From: Desulfovibrio sp.
GTDB lineage: Bacteria > Desulfobacterota > Desulfovibrionia > Desulfovibrionales > Desulfovibrionaceae
DNA: 64,000 bases
Assembly (NCBI GenBank): GCA_030145055.1
Contig: JAQYWK010000005.1
Location: forward strand, 1 to 64,000
Direction of reading: 5' to 3'
The notes beneath the pieces were generated by a model, which saw only the letters and a list, made by a program, of their open reading frames with translations, was not told the DNA's origin and searched no databases. Shown piece by piece: positions 12,359 to 21,877 of the stretch; positions within the stretch are counted from its first letter, which is position 1; the number at the start of each line of letters is the position of its first letter. The position numbers and the translations under genes were made by a program.

Positions 12359-12396
12359 TTAAACCCTTTTTCCAAAAGGGTTTAAGCCGCCGGAGG
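12359..12396. repeat. perfect hairpin followed by GCCGCCGGAGGC, dispersed-repeat-like
   Basis: TTAAACCCTTTT-TCC-AAAAGGGTTTAA is a 12-bp perfect inverted repeat with a 3-base loop, directly followed by GCCGCCGGAGGC. From memory, this combination resembles an intergenic repeat seen many times in Desulfovibrio-type genomes; no second copy is in this window. It could act as a terminator of the upstream pair or as a REP-like element. Confidence 0.5.
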
Positions 12397-12501
12397 CAAA
12401 CATACCCCACATTCCCAACAGTTGGCTCCGAGGGATATATGTATTAAGGTGCATATCGCGTGTTTGAGTTAGACGCGACAATTGAATAAATCAGGTGAAA
12501 A

Positions 12502-13578
12502 ATGATCAATAGAAAAAAGACTCGTGAGCTGTTTATTGGTAACGTCGGAATCGGCGGTGACAACCCGATCAGGGTTCAGTCCATGTGCAATACAGATACT
12601 CGTAATGTGCTGGCAACGGGCGCGCAGATTAATGCTCTGGCTGAGGCTGGATGTGAGATTGTGCGTGTCGCTGTGCCGGATGAAGAGGCCGCTGCGGCTC
12701 TGGTAGAAATTCGCAAGAATTCTCCCGTTCCGCTTGTGGCTGATATCCATTTTGACTACCGCCTAGCGCTATCCGCTATTGATGCGGGCATTGATGCCTT
12801 GCGTATTAATCCGGGTAATATTGGCGGAGAAGATAAGGTGGACGCTGTTGTTTCTGCTGCGAAGGATCGCAAAGTTCCTATCCGTATCGGTGTAAATGGC
12901 GGGTCGCTCGATAAAGCTCTTCTTGCTAAATATGGCGGTCCTACTCCTGAAGCGATGGTTGAAAGCGCATTGGAGCATGTTGCACTGCTTGAGAAAAGAA
13001 ATTTTCATGATATTAAAATATCGCTCAAGTCCTCGTCAGTATTGAACACAATTGCTGCTTATAAGCTTCTATCTGAGAAAGTTGATTATCCTCAGCATGT
13101 GGGCATTACTGAGGCCGGTACGCTTGTACGCGGAGCGGTTAAGTCTGCGGTGGGACTTGGTATTTTGTTTTGGGAAGGGTTGGGCGACACCATGCGTGTG
13201 TCACTAACTCATGATCCTGTAGCGGAGGTTGGGGTTGCGTGGGAAATTCTGCGTTCGCTCGGACTTCGTGAAAGGGGCCCTGAGATTGTTTCTTGCCCGA
13301 CTTGTGGAAGAACTGAGATTGAACTGATTGAGCTTGCTCAGCAGGTGGAAGATAAATTGCGCGGAGTTACGGATGTGTTCACTGTAGCTGTTATGGGCTG
13401 CGTCGTGAATGGTCCGGGTGAGGCTCGTGAAGCTGATATCGGCATTGCCGGTGGTCGCGATCTCGGGATCATTTTCCGTAAAGGTGAAGTTGTTCGCAAA
13501 GTTCATGGCGATGAAAATCTACTGCCAGAATTTATGAAAGAGATAGAACTATTTTTGGAAGAAAAAAGAGGAAAATAA
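12502..13578 (+). CDS. ispG: (E)-4-hydroxy-3-methylbut-2-enyl-diphosphate synthase
   Basis: A 358-residue IspG/GcpE of the bacterial one-domain type. It converts MEcPP to HMBPP in the non-mevalonate isoprenoid pathway using a [4Fe-4S] cluster. The cluster cysteines are visible as CPTCGR near 262 and GCVVNGPGE near 300. The N-terminus RVQSMCNTDTRN and LVADIHFDYRLAL match the TIM-barrel domain. AGGTG lies upstream of the ATG. The stop is immediately followed by the proS start, so the two are co-transcribed. dxs and ispA lie a few kb downstream. Confidence 0.97.
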   Translation: MINRKKTRELFIGNVGIGGDNPIRVQSMCNTDTRNVLATGAQINALAEAGCEIVRVAVPDEEAAAALVEIRKNSPVPLVADIHFDYRLALSAIDAGIDALRINPGNIGGEDKVDAVVSAAKDRKVPIRIGVNGGSLDKALLAKYGGPTPEAMVESALEHVALLEKRNFHDIKISLKSSSVLNTIAAYKLLSEKVDYPQHVGITEAGTLVRGAVKSAVGLGILFWEGLGDTMRVSLTHDPVAEVGVAWEILRSLGLRERGPEIVSCPTCGRTEIELIELAQQVEDKLRGVTDVFTVAVMGCVVNGPGEAREADIGIAGGRDLGIIFRKGEVVRKVHGDENLLPEFMKEIELFLEEKRGK

Positions 13579-15315
13579 ATGCTTTTAAGCCGTTTTTACA
13601 TACCTACATTGAAAGAAGACCCTTCCGACGCGGAAGTTGTTTCACATAAATTGCTCATGCGCGCTGGAATGATCCGTAAGGTTACCAGTGGAATTTATAA
13701 TTACCTGCCACTCGGACTAAAATCCTTGAACAAGGTAGCAAATATCGTCCGTGAAGAAATGAACCGCGCATACGCTCTTGAAGTGCTCATGCCAATGGTT
13801 CAGCCCGGTGATCTCTGGAGAGAAACAGGCCGTTGGGATTTCTACGGTAAAGAACTTTTAAGAGTGAATGATCGTCATGGCCGTGACTACTGCCTTGGAC
13901 CGACACACGAAGAAGTTGTTACTGATCTCGTTCGCGGTGAAGTTAAATCTTATAAACAACTTCCACTAAATCTGTACCAGATTCAGACCAAATTCCGCGA
14001 CGAAATTCGTCCCCGTTTCGGCCTGATGCGTGGCCGTGAATTCGTAATGAAAGATGCTTATTCCTTTGATAAGGACGAGGCTGGTGCAGAAGCTTCTTAC
14101 GGATTGATGTTCGAAGCATACAAAAAAATATTCTCCCGCATAGGGCTTCGTTTCCGTCCAGTCCAAGCTGATTCAGGCGCAATCGGCGGCGACTTTTCAC
14201 ACGAATTCCACGTTCTGGCTGACACTGGCGAAGATACAATCGCTGTCTGTCTCGATGATAAATGTGAATACGCGGCTAACCTCGAGAAAGCCAAAGTAAG
14301 CGCACCAAAAACTGAGTGCAAAGACGAGTGTGGCGCAATCGAAGAAGTTGCAACACCCGCCAAGCACACAGTCGAAGATGTTTGCGCGTTCCTTGAAATT
14401 TCAGCAGACAAGCTCATCAAAACATTGCTCTTCAATGTTGATGGCGAGCCAGTAGCCGCGCTAGTTCGTGGTGACCGTGAAATCAATGACGTTAAGCTCA
14501 GAAACCTAATCGGCGGTAACGAAATTGATCTTGCTTCCGAAGATCAGGTCAAAGAATGGACTGGCGCTCCAGTAGGATTTGCCGGACCTGTCGGGCTTGG
14601 CGTTAAACGTATTTTTGCTGACCACGAGCTTTGCGGAGCAACCGACTGGGTCGCTGGCGCAAACAAAGCCGATGCACACATCAAGCATCTTTCACTCGGT
14701 CGCGATTGCAAAATCGAACAGTACGCAGATCTTCGCGTTATCACCGAAAGCGATCCTTGTCCTGACTGTGGTGGCAAAATCGAATTCACCAAAGGAATCG
14801 AAGTCGGGCATGTTTTCAAGCTCGGCGAAAAGTACTCCAAAGCAATGGATGCAACATTCCTTGATGAAAACGGCAAAAGCAAACCTATGATCATGGGTTG
14901 TTACGGAATTGGCGTTTCCCGTATCATGGCTTCCGCAATTGAGCAGAACAACGATGAAAGCGGAGCCATTTTCCCTCCAGCCATAGCACCTTTCGAGTTG
15001 TGCCTGATCTCACTTGGCGGCAAAGACCTAGCAGTCGGCGAAAAAGCCGAAGAGCTTTACGGACAGCTTATGGAAATGGGCATAGACGTCGCTTACGATG
15101 ACCGCAAAGAAAGACCGGGCGTAAAATTCGCCGATGCTGATCTCATCGGCTATCCAATGCAGCTAGTACTTGGCGGCAAAGGACTCAAAAACGGAATAGT
15201 AGAAGCCAAGAATCGTAAAACTGGCGAAAAAATAGAACTGCCACTCGAAGGATTCGCAGAAGCCTTCACCACATGGCGTGCAGAAATCTGGCAGTCATGG
15301 GGCCTTAGTTTATAG
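13579..15315 (+). CDS. proS: prolyl-tRNA synthetase, bacterial type
   Basis: A 578-residue class II aminoacyl-tRNA synthetase that charges tRNA-Pro. Motif 2 is visible in [26 protein letters not shown] near 137-162. Motif 3 appears as [17 protein letters not shown] near 445. Between motifs 2 and 3 lies the YbaK-like editing insertion (about 230-390) typical of bacterial ProRS, which clears Ala-tRNA-Pro. The anticodon-binding domain forms the C-terminus. The start ATG directly follows the ispG stop, with GAGG in the end of ispG as ribosome site. Confidence 0.97.
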   Translation: MLLSRFYIPTLKEDPSDAEVVSHKLLMRAGMIRKVTSGIYNYLPLGLKSLNKVANIVREEMNRAYALEVLMPMVQPGDLWRETGRWDFYGKELLRVNDRHGRDYCLGPTHEEVVTDLVRGEVKSYKQLPLNLYQIQTKFRDEIRPRFGLMRGREFVMKDAYSFDKDEAGAEASYGLMFEAYKKIFSRIGLRFRPVQADSGAIGGDFSHEFHVLADTGEDTIAVCLDDKCEYAANLEKAKVSAPKTECKDECGAIEEVATPAKHTVEDVCAFLEISADKLIKTLLFNVDGEPVAALVRGDREINDVKLRNLIGGNEIDLASEDQVKEWTGAPVGFAGPVGLGVKRIFADHELCGATDWVAGANKADAHIKHLSLGRDCKIEQYADLRVITESDPCPDCGGKIEFTKGIEVGHVFKLGEKYSKAMDATFLDENGKSKPMIMGCYGIGVSRIMASAIEQNNDESGAIFPPAIAPFELCLISLGGKDLAVGEKAEELYGQLMEMGIDVAYDDRKERPGVKFADADLIGYPMQLVLGGKGLKNGIVEAKNRKTGEKIELPLEGFAEAFTTWRAEIWQSWGLSL

Positions 15316-15323
15316 TTTAAAAA

Positions 15324-15354
15324 ACAGAGGAGGAGCATTAAGCTCCTCCTCTGT
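15324..15354. terminator. strong hairpin after proS
   Basis: A 13-bp perfect stem, ACAGAGGAGGAGC / GCTCCTCCTCTGT, with a 5-base loop follows the stop closely. There is an A-rich run upstream but no T-run downstream, so termination on the plus strand may be weak. Confidence 0.65.
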
Positions 15355-15378
15355 TATCGCCGAAGGCTCTTTCCCCCT

Positions 15379-16758
15379 ATGAGAATATTTTCTGTTAGTG
15401 ACATAACGCGTGCTGTTAAGGACGTTTTGGAAGCTGAATTTCCCTTTATTTGGGTGAAAGGTCAGGTCACTAATCTGGCACGTCCGGCATCTGGTCACAT
15501 TTATTTTTCGTTGACGGATGGTGATGCTGGTCTTTCTGTTGTCTGGTTTAAGGGCAACCAGAGAGAGGCGTCCGGGGATGGTACTGAGAAGGTTAATCCT
15601 TTGACGGGTGAGGTTGAGTCGGGTGAATCGCTCCGGCTTGAAGACGGCATGGAGATTCTTTGTGCTGGTCATATGAATGTTTTTGCTCCTCGTGGCGCTT
15701 ATCAGCTTATTGCTGAACTTATTCAGGAGCAGGGTGTTGGTGATTTGAAGCTTGCTTTTGAGGCGATGAAACGCAAGCTTGCTGATAAAGGATATTTTTC
15801 GGAAGAGCGTAAGATGGAAATCCCTCGTTCGCCTGCTAAGGTGGCCGTTGTTACTGCCGCCACTGGTGCGGCTGTGATGGATTTTTTGCGTATTGCTGAG
15901 GGGCGCGGCACTGGCTCTGAGATACGGATTTATCCTTCGCTTGTTCAGGGTGATTCGGCCCCTGATCAGATTGCTAAGGCTATTGATGACGTTTGCAATG
16001 ACGGCTGGGCGGAAGTGCTGGTGCTGATTCGTGGTGGTGGCTCGCTTGAGGATTTATGGGCTTTTAATACGGAGCCTGTTGCCGACGCAATTTTTAGATC
16101 GACTGTCCCGGTTGTTTGCGGTGTGGGGCATGAGGTTGATACTTCTATTGCTGATTATGTCGCTGATAAGCGGGTTGCTACGCCTAGTCATGCGGCGCAA
16201 GAGTTGTGGCCTAGGCGTGAAACTCTTATGCAGAGTGTTGATGAGCTTGAGGGCAATTTAGTTCGGAATTATGAAAATTTTCTTGAAGTGAAGATGGCGG
16301 AGCTTAAGACTTTGCGCAAAGGGCTGTCTTGGTTGTCTCCTTCACAGCGAATCGAAAGATTGCTTAGCTCTTTTGATGACGAGAAAGAGCGGCTTGACCG
16401 GGCTGTTGATTTGTTTCGGGAACGTAAGGAATTGGAACTGGAAGGGCTTGTTTATAGGCTTTATGGTGCGCTGGGTGTGAGTCAGCTTGATAGACTCGAT
16501 AAGGACGTTTTGGACCTTTCTGCTCGGCTTGGAAGATCGGGTAAGGTTTTTATGGATAATAAGGTCGCTGAGTTTGACAATATAGCTAATTCTCTGCGAA
16601 TGCTTGATCCTGAAAAACCGCTTGAGCGAGGCTATAGTCTTGTTACACTTGAAAAGACAGGAAAGTTTTTGCGTAGCCCTGACGAAGTTGCCTCCGGTGA
16701 TGGTTTGATTGTTCGGGTGAAATCTGGCGAAATCAGGGCTACTGTAGTAGATAAATAA
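15379..16758 (+). CDS. xseA: exodeoxyribonuclease VII large subunit
   Basis: A 459-residue XseA. The N-terminal OB-fold (about 1-100: FPFIWVKGQVTNLARPASGHIYFSL) binds single-stranded DNA. The catalytic region includes VAVVTAATGAAVMDFL near 155 and LVLIRGGGSLEDLWAFN near 215, followed by CGVGHEVDTSIADYVADKRVATPSHAA. A long coiled-coil arm and a C-terminal tail (PLERGYSLV) complete the fold. With XseB it degrades ssDNA in both directions to oligonucleotides. It heads the xseA-M23-xseB-ispA-dxs series on the same strand. Confidence 0.96.
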   Translation: MRIFSVSDITRAVKDVLEAEFPFIWVKGQVTNLARPASGHIYFSLTDGDAGLSVVWFKGNQREASGDGTEKVNPLTGEVESGESLRLEDGMEILCAGHMNVFAPRGAYQLIAELIQEQGVGDLKLAFEAMKRKLADKGYFSEERKMEIPRSPAKVAVVTAATGAAVMDFLRIAEGRGTGSEIRIYPSLVQGDSAPDQIAKAIDDVCNDGWAEVLVLIRGGGSLEDLWAFNTEPVADAIFRSTVPVVCGVGHEVDTSIADYVADKRVATPSHAAQELWPRRETLMQSVDELEGNLVRNYENFLEVKMAELKTLRKGLSWLSPSQRIERLLSSFDDEKERLDRAVDLFRERKELELEGLVYRLYGALGVSQLDRLDKDVLDLSARLGRSGKVFMDNKVAEFDNIANSLRMLDPEKPLERGYSLVTLEKTGKFLRSPDEVASGDGLIVRVKSGEIRATVVDK

Positions 16759-16864
16759 TTTTTTTGGTATGACTTTTTTGTAAACAAATCCCGTGATCTA
16801 GGTGCTTATCCTTTATAGGGTAGAGCTGTGATTGGCTGATCAAGTTTAAAACGGAGAATTTAAG

Positions 16865-17764
16865 TTGAAAAAATCCATGAGAAGGATAAAAGTTATAGCG
16901 TTTACGTTTGTTTTTATGCTGGTTTTTGCTTCATCAGCTTTTGCGGCTATCTCTTTGGCTTATCCTCAGAAAGTCGGGCTTGGTGAGCCTTTTCTTGTTC
17001 GGGTTACATCAGATAAGACCTTGGACTCTGTTACTGCAAAGTGGCTGGGTACAAAGGTGTCGCCTGAAATTAGGACATGGAAGGGTAAAAATATTTCTTT
17101 GGTTATGTTCGGGACCGATGTTCTTGCTGATAAAGCGGGAAAGAAGGAACTTGTTATAACAGTGGTTGAAAATGGGAAGAAACGTAAATTTAGTCGTAAG
17201 GTTAAAGTTTATACTAAAAAGTATAAAACTCAGCGTTTAACATTACCTGAAAAAATGGTTACTCCTCCTAAAGAGGTTTCAGCGCGCATTCAGAATGATC
17301 GGGTGGAGGTTAAGGCTGCTAAGCAAACACAGTCCGCTGAGAGGATGTGGTTTGTTCCTTTCAGTCGCCCTACAAAGGGGTCGCAGTCCAGTCCTTACGG
17401 GGCCAGACGGATACTGAACGGTAAACCTAAGAATCCGCATAGAGGGTTAGATTTCCGTGGAGCTAAGGGGGCGAAGATTCGCGCAATGGCGGACGGAAAG
17501 GTCATACTTGTAGCGAATCACTACTATGCTGGGAATTGCGTTTACCTCGACCATGGAAACGGGGTTGTGACTCTGTATTTCCATCTTTCTCAATTCGATG
17601 TTAAGGAAGGCGACAGGGTTGAGCGTGGCCAGATAATTGGGCGCGTCGGGTCAACTGGTAGAGTCACCGGACCGCACTTACATATGAGCGTTAGCGTGCA
17701 AGGCCGATTGGTTGATCCCCGTTTTCTACTTGAAAAAAGTACGGATAAATTGCTAGGTCTTTAG
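16865..17764 (+). CDS. secreted M23 family (LytM-type) metallopeptidase
   Basis: A 299-residue protein with a signal peptide (VIAFTFVFMLVFASSAFA, cleavage near residue 28), an uncharacterised beta-rich middle and a C-terminal M23 domain. The zinc ligands are HRGLDF (HxxxD) near 196 and HLHMSV (HxH) near 271, so the site appears intact. It would cut peptidoglycan cross-bridges or activate amidases in the periplasm. The listed start is a TTG with GGAG upstream; an ATG four codons on is equally possible. It lies between xseA and xseB on the same strand. Confidence 0.9.
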   Translation: MKKSMRRIKVIAFTFVFMLVFASSAFAAISLAYPQKVGLGEPFLVRVTSDKTLDSVTAKWLGTKVSPEIRTWKGKNISLVMFGTDVLADKAGKKELVITVVENGKKRKFSRKVKVYTKKYKTQRLTLPEKMVTPPKEVSARIQNDRVEVKAAKQTQSAERMWFVPFSRPTKGSQSSPYGARRILNGKPKNPHRGLDFRGAKGAKIRAMADGKVILVANHYYAGNCVYLDHGNGVVTLYFHLSQFDVKEGDRVERGQIIGRVGSTGRVTGPHLHMSVSVQGRLVDPRFLLEKSTDKLLGL

Positions 17765-17788
17765 GGGTAGCAATATGAAGATAATCAT

Positions 17789-18031
17789 ATGAAAGATAAT
17801 AAAACTTTTGAAGAAAGATTGGAGCGGCTGAAAATAATTGTTGCGGGACTTGAGCGGGGCGATCTTCCGCTTGAAGAGGGGGTTGCTCTCTTTAAGGAAG
17901 GCCAAGCTCTTGCGAAAAGTTGTGCAAGTCAGCTCCAGAAAGCCGGAAATGAAGTCAGAATAGTCAGTAACGGTTTGATTGAAGACTTCGACGCTAAAGT
18001 TGAAAGTGAGGATATGACGGATGACAGTTAA
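17789..18031 (+). CDS. xseB: exodeoxyribonuclease VII small subunit
   Basis: An 80-residue protein with the XseB signature: TFEERLERLKIIVAGLERGDLPLEEGVALFKEGQAL. This helical hairpin packs on the coiled-coil arm of XseA in the exonuclease VII complex. It is separated from xseA only by the M23 peptidase gene and overlaps ispA by 11 bases, so expression is coupled to isoprenoid synthesis. The ribosome site is weak, as is common for this subunit. Confidence 0.93.
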   Translation: MKDNKTFEERLERLKIIVAGLERGDLPLEEGVALFKEGQALAKSCASQLQKAGNEVRIVSNGLIEDFDAKVESEDMTDDS

Positions 18032-18911
18032 AGAAAAACTCGCGGTTCACGCGGGAGAAATAGAAAAATATCTGGCTGGATGTCTACAGGATCGCGGCAT
18101 ACCTAAAAGGTTGCTGGATGCCATGGATTACAGCCTGCTTGCTGGCGGGAAAAGACTTCGTCCTGTGCTTGTGCTCGTTTGGGGCCAGATGCTGGGTGCG
18201 AAGAAAAAGGGACTTATGCCATTTGCGGCGTCCCTTGAACTTATCCATACCTACTCTCTAATTCATGATGATCTTCCTGCAATGGATGACGATGATTTGA
18301 GACGCGGTAAGCCTTCCAACCATAAAATGTTTGGCGAAGCTACAGCTATTCTTGCCGGAGACGGACTTCTTACAGAAGCATTCGGACTCATGACGAAAGC
18401 TGAGGCTCCTGCTGAAAATATTGTTGAAGCGATTGGTTTGATGGCTTATTCCGCAGGGGCGTGCGGTATGGTCGGTGGTCAGGATGTGGATATGGATTAC
18501 ACTGGTCGTGATGATGTAAGTCTTGATGAACTCAAGATTATGCACTCAATGAAGACGGGTGCTTTAATTCTTTCTGCTTGTAAATCTGGCGCTATTCTGG
18601 CTAAAGGAACAGGAGCTACCGACGATGATGTCCGACGTGCCGAAGAATATGGACGTTTGATTGGAGTTGCATTTCAGATTGTTGATGACGTACTTGATGT
18701 TGTCGGCGACGAAGCTTCTCTTGGTAAGCCTGTTGGTAGTGATGAAGAACAGGGTAAATCAACCTACCCCAGTTTGATCGGACTGGAAGAAAGCAAAGAG
18801 CTCGCCCGCAAATATGTGGACGAAGCAGTTGAACTGCTCTCCCCGTATTCAGGGCCGGAAGCTGAACTATTGTCCGAGCTTGCTCAATATATAGTTGATA
18901 GAGTTTATTAA
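18021..18911 (+). CDS. ispA: farnesyl/geranylgeranyl diphosphate synthase (short chain)
   Basis: A 296-residue trans-prenyl synthase. The first aspartate-rich motif is HDDLPAMDDDDLRRG near residue 77 and the second is QIVDDVLDVVGD near 218. It condenses IPP with DMAPP and GPP to give farnesyl diphosphate (possibly GGPP). YSLLAGGKRLRPVL is the family's IPP-binding segment. The start overlaps xseB and dxs follows, giving the supply and elongation steps of the same pathway. A longer-chain paralogue lies at 47052-48020. Confidence 0.93.
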   Translation: MTVKEKLAVHAGEIEKYLAGCLQDRGIPKRLLDAMDYSLLAGGKRLRPVLVLVWGQMLGAKKKGLMPFAASLELIHTYSLIHDDLPAMDDDDLRRGKPSNHKMFGEATAILAGDGLLTEAFGLMTKAEAPAENIVEAIGLMAYSAGACGMVGGQDVDMDYTGRDDVSLDELKIMHSMKTGALILSACKSGAILAKGTGATDDDVRRAEEYGRLIGVAFQIVDDVLDVVGDEASLGKPVGSDEEQGKSTYPSLIGLEESKELARKYVDEAVELLSPYSGPEAELLSELAQYIVDRVY

Positions 18912-18956
18912 TTGATGGGTTCCATAGATGCGCAATATTGTTTTTGTGCTAGGTGG

Positions 18957-18989
18957 TTAACACTGTTAAGTGGCTGGGTGGTCACTTAA
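18957..18989. promoter_or_regulatory. overlapping inverted repeats upstream of dxs
   Basis: TTAACA-C-TGTTAA (18957-18969) overlaps a second repeat, TTAAGTG (18966-18972) with CACTTAA (18983-18989). The two share the central TTAA. This arrangement suits a dimeric regulator or alternative hairpins controlling dxs; no regulator is identified. Confidence 0.4.
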
Positions 18990-19072
18990 TTTATAGTGCG
19001 TTGTAATAACGAAGCTGGGTGTTCTCTTACTGAGTTTTTGAGAAATATAACCCGGTGCGAGGTTCGGGGAAT

Positions 19073-20989
19073 ATGAGTAGTACTGATAAATCATGTGGTT
19101 GCGGAGATTATCCGCTGCTTAAAAGCATTAAAAATCCTGTAGAAGTTCAGGCTCTCGACAAAGAAGAGCAGGCCCAACTGGCTCATGAACTCAGACAGTG
19201 TATTATAAATACTGTTTCCAAGGGTGGCGGGCATCTTGCTCCCTCTCTTGGTGTAATTGAATTAACCATAGCGCTATTCAAGTGTTTTGATTTTGATAAT
19301 GATCGTATTGTCTGGGACGTAGGTCATCAGGCATATGCTCACAAAATACTGACCGGGCGTTATGAGAATTTCCATACATTGCGTCATAAAGATGGCATCA
19401 GTGGATTTCCACGGATGGCAGAGAATAAATATGACCACTTCGGTGTAGGGCATTCCAGCACATCTATATCCGCTATTCTGGGTATGGCTGTAGCCAATGA
19501 CATCGAAGGCGGAGATCGCAATTGCGTTGCTGTTATCGGTGATGGGTCTATGACTGCTGGTCAAGCTTTCGAAGGGCTTAATCAGGCTGGGGGCATGAAG
19601 CGCAAGATGGTTGTTGTTTTAAATGACAACGAAATGTCCATCTCCGCAAATGTCGGCGCTTTGTCTTCTTTCCTTAGCCGGAAGCTGTCACATCCTGTAC
19701 TGACCAGATTTAAAAAAGATTTTGAAGGAATTCTCAAGCAGATTCCTAAAATCGGTGATGACTTAGCTATGTACGCTAAGCGTGGCGAAGATTCGTTTAA
19801 GAGTTTCTTCACTCCGGGAATGCTTTTTGAGGCACTTGATTTCACATACCTCGGGCCTATCGATGGGCACAACACCGAGGCGTTGATCGACGTATTCGAG
19901 CAGGTGAAAAAGCTCGATACTCCTGTGCTTGTCCATGTGCTAACCACAAAGGGCAAGGGGTATGCACCTGCCGAAGATAATCCTACTTATTTTCATGGCG
20001 TAGGAAGCTTCGAGCCTGAGACTGGTATGGCTGCTAAATTTAAAGGCGGCCTTCCTTCATATACAAAAGTTTTCGGTGATACTCTTTGCAAGCTTGCGGC
20101 AAAAGATGACAAGATTATGGCCATCACAGCAGCAATGCCTGAGGGGACCGGGACCGATTGTTTCAGTAAAACTTATCCTGATAGATTTGTTGATGTTGGA
20201 ATCTGTGAACAGCATGCTGTGACCTTTGCAGCTGGGCTGGCAACCATGGGCTATAAACCTGCAGTTGCGATTTATTCCACCTTCTTCCAGAGAGCATATG
20301 ACCAGATTGTGCATGATGTATGTCTGCAAAATTTGAATGTAAACTTCTTCCTTGATCGCGGGGGACTTGTCGGCGCTGATGGTGCAACGCATCATGGCGT
20401 ATTTGATATGTCTTTCATGCGTCACATTCCGAACATTATCTGTATGGCACCCAAAGATGAAGCGGAGCTGGCTCGTATGGTCCGCACTGCGATCGATTTT
20501 GATGGACCGGCGGCGGTTCGTTATCCTCGCGGTGTGGGAGTCGGTGCAGATATGGATGAGTTTCCGTCAGTTCTAACCATTGGTGAAGGTGAACTTCTTC
20601 GTGATGGTTCTGATGGTGTGATCATCACTGTGGGCTCTAGAGTATGGCCTGCGGTTGAAGCTGTTGAAGAACTTGATATTGAGCATGGCAAGTCGGTCGC
20701 AGTTTTCAATACTCGCTTTATTAAGCCTTTGCCTGAAAAACAAATCCTAGAACTGACAAAGCGTTTCAAAAATATTGTTATCGTAGAAGAAAATGCTATG
20801 GCTGGAGGATTCAGTTCAGCCGTGGTGGAAATGCTGGTTGATAACAACGCTATTGATGGTCACAATATTAAGCGCCTTGGTATTCCTGATGAATTCATCG
20901 AACACGGAACTCAGAAAGAACTTCGCGCTGAAATTGGTATTGATACAGCCGGAATGAAGATTGCCATGCTTGAGCTTCTTAACAAGTAG
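19073..20989 (+). CDS. dxs: 1-deoxy-D-xylulose-5-phosphate synthase
   Basis: This is the thiamine-diphosphate enzyme joining pyruvate and glyceraldehyde-3-phosphate in the first step of the non-mevalonate pathway. The TPP motif GDGSMTAGQAFEGLNQAG is near residue 160, with HQAYAHKILTGR near 84 and the transketolase-type Pyr domain from about 320 (ICEQHAVTFAAGLA). The open frame begins at a GTG (19055); I prefer the ATG at 19073 (638 residues) because it agrees better with family length. A SCGCG stretch near the N-terminus is unusual but lies outside the catalytic fold. Confidence 0.96.
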   Translation: MSSTDKSCGCGDYPLLKSIKNPVEVQALDKEEQAQLAHELRQCIINTVSKGGGHLAPSLGVIELTIALFKCFDFDNDRIVWDVGHQAYAHKILTGRYENFHTLRHKDGISGFPRMAENKYDHFGVGHSSTSISAILGMAVANDIEGGDRNCVAVIGDGSMTAGQAFEGLNQAGGMKRKMVVVLNDNEMSISANVGALSSFLSRKLSHPVLTRFKKDFEGILKQIPKIGDDLAMYAKRGEDSFKSFFTPGMLFEALDFTYLGPIDGHNTEALIDVFEQVKKLDTPVLVHVLTTKGKGYAPAEDNPTYFHGVGSFEPETGMAAKFKGGLPSYTKVFGDTLCKLAAKDDKIMAITAAMPEGTGTDCFSKTYPDRFVDVGICEQHAVTFAAGLATMGYKPAVAIYSTFFQRAYDQIVHDVCLQNLNVNFFLDRGGLVGADGATHHGVFDMSFMRHIPNIICMAPKDEAELARMVRTAIDFDGPAAVRYPRGVGVGADMDEFPSVLTIGEGELLRDGSDGVIITVGSRVWPAVEAVEELDIEHGKSVAVFNTRFIKPLPEKQILELTKRFKNIVIVEENAMAGGFSSAVVEMLVDNNAIDGHNIKRLGIPDEFIEHGTQKELRAEIGIDTAGMKIAMLELLNK

Positions 20990-21009
20990 CTCTTATATTA
21001 TATAGAATA

Positions 21010-21047
21010 AAAAAAGCCTGCTAGATTATTCTAGCAGGCTTTTTTTG
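21010..21047. terminator. bidirectional rho-independent terminator
   Basis: An 11-bp stem, AGCCTGCTAGA / TCTAGCAGGCT, with a 4-base loop is flanked by A7 upstream and T7 downstream. It lies between convergent dxs and the minus-strand gene ending at 21071. Confidence 0.95.
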
Positions 21048-21070
21048 TCTAATATAGGAGAAATTAAGTC

Positions 21071-21595
21071 TTAATTGGTGCTCGTTTTAAGCAGGATGGT
21101 ACCGTCTTCCGCAGCAAGGCCTTTAGGAGCATTTTCTCCATAGCTTTTAAGAATATCACTCGCGTTAACAATCACGCCTTGTTCGAGAAGTTTCGGGCCT
21201 GAATCCCGTGCTATCAGATTGAATAGTTTTACGGTCACAAAGGCCTCGCCTTCGCCTACATCTCTCGAATTTTGGGCTCGAATTTCACTTCTGAAACCAC
21301 TGATTGCCGTATCTCGCCCCATTGCCATTCCAGCCACTCCTGGTAGCGCCCCTGACAGAGATAAAATGTCCCCGTCCTTAATTTGTACAATATCAATATC
21401 GTCGGCGGGAGAGTTGTTTAGAAAAATAGTCCGGATTTGTTTTTCCACATATTCAGGAGCAAGTCCTAAACCGATCTCAATAAATTCACGTATGCTCATC
21501 CCTGCTGTTCCGCGCACTCGAACCCCTCGTTGGAGTAAGGTTGCGTTTCCAAGTGTCCCGGCAGCGATGGTGACTGTTTTTATTTTATTTTGCAT
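21071..21595 (-). CDS. hypothetical protein with two-part SpoIIIAH/EutP-like unknown fold
   Basis: I do not recognise this 174-residue protein and assign no function. The frame opens at 21658, but GAGGT precedes the ATG at 21595 at good spacing, so that start is chosen (MQNKIKTVTIAAG). It is soluble, has no signal peptide, and is rich in short beta strands (VRVRGTAGMSIREF, IVQIKDGDILSLSGALPGVAG). The C-terminal half has FVTVKLFNLIARDSGPKLLEQGV and ends with DGTILLKTSTN. It lies alone on the minus strand between dxs and the acyl-CoA ligase. The fold words in the call are only a loose description of alternating strands and helices. Confidence 0.6.
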   Translation of the reverse strand: MQNKIKTVTIAAGTLGNATLLQRGVRVRGTAGMSIREFIEIGLGLAPEYVEKQIRTIFLNNSPADDIDIVQIKDGDILSLSGALPGVAGMAMGRDTAISGFRSEIRAQNSRDVGEGEAFVTVKLFNLIARDSGPKLLEQGVIVNASDILKSYGENAPKGLAAEDGTILLKTSTN

Positions 21596-21877
21596 ATTTA
21601 CCTCGGCTCGGTTGTTCCATATGTTTTTGACGACCATAAATGATGTCAAATAAGGCATAATATATTGTTTTGTCTTATGAATTTAGCATGGACGCGAGGT
21701 TCTCATTTGTCAAACAAAAGTGGACTTGCTGTTGCGGGTTTTGAATAAATTGCACAAAAAAGGCCACCCGAATAAAATAAGCATTATAGAATTAGCCTAC
21801 ACTCACTCGAAGCTCAGACCGATCTATGAATTTTATTCAGATGAACCTTTTGTAAGTTCAATATTATAATTGATAAA

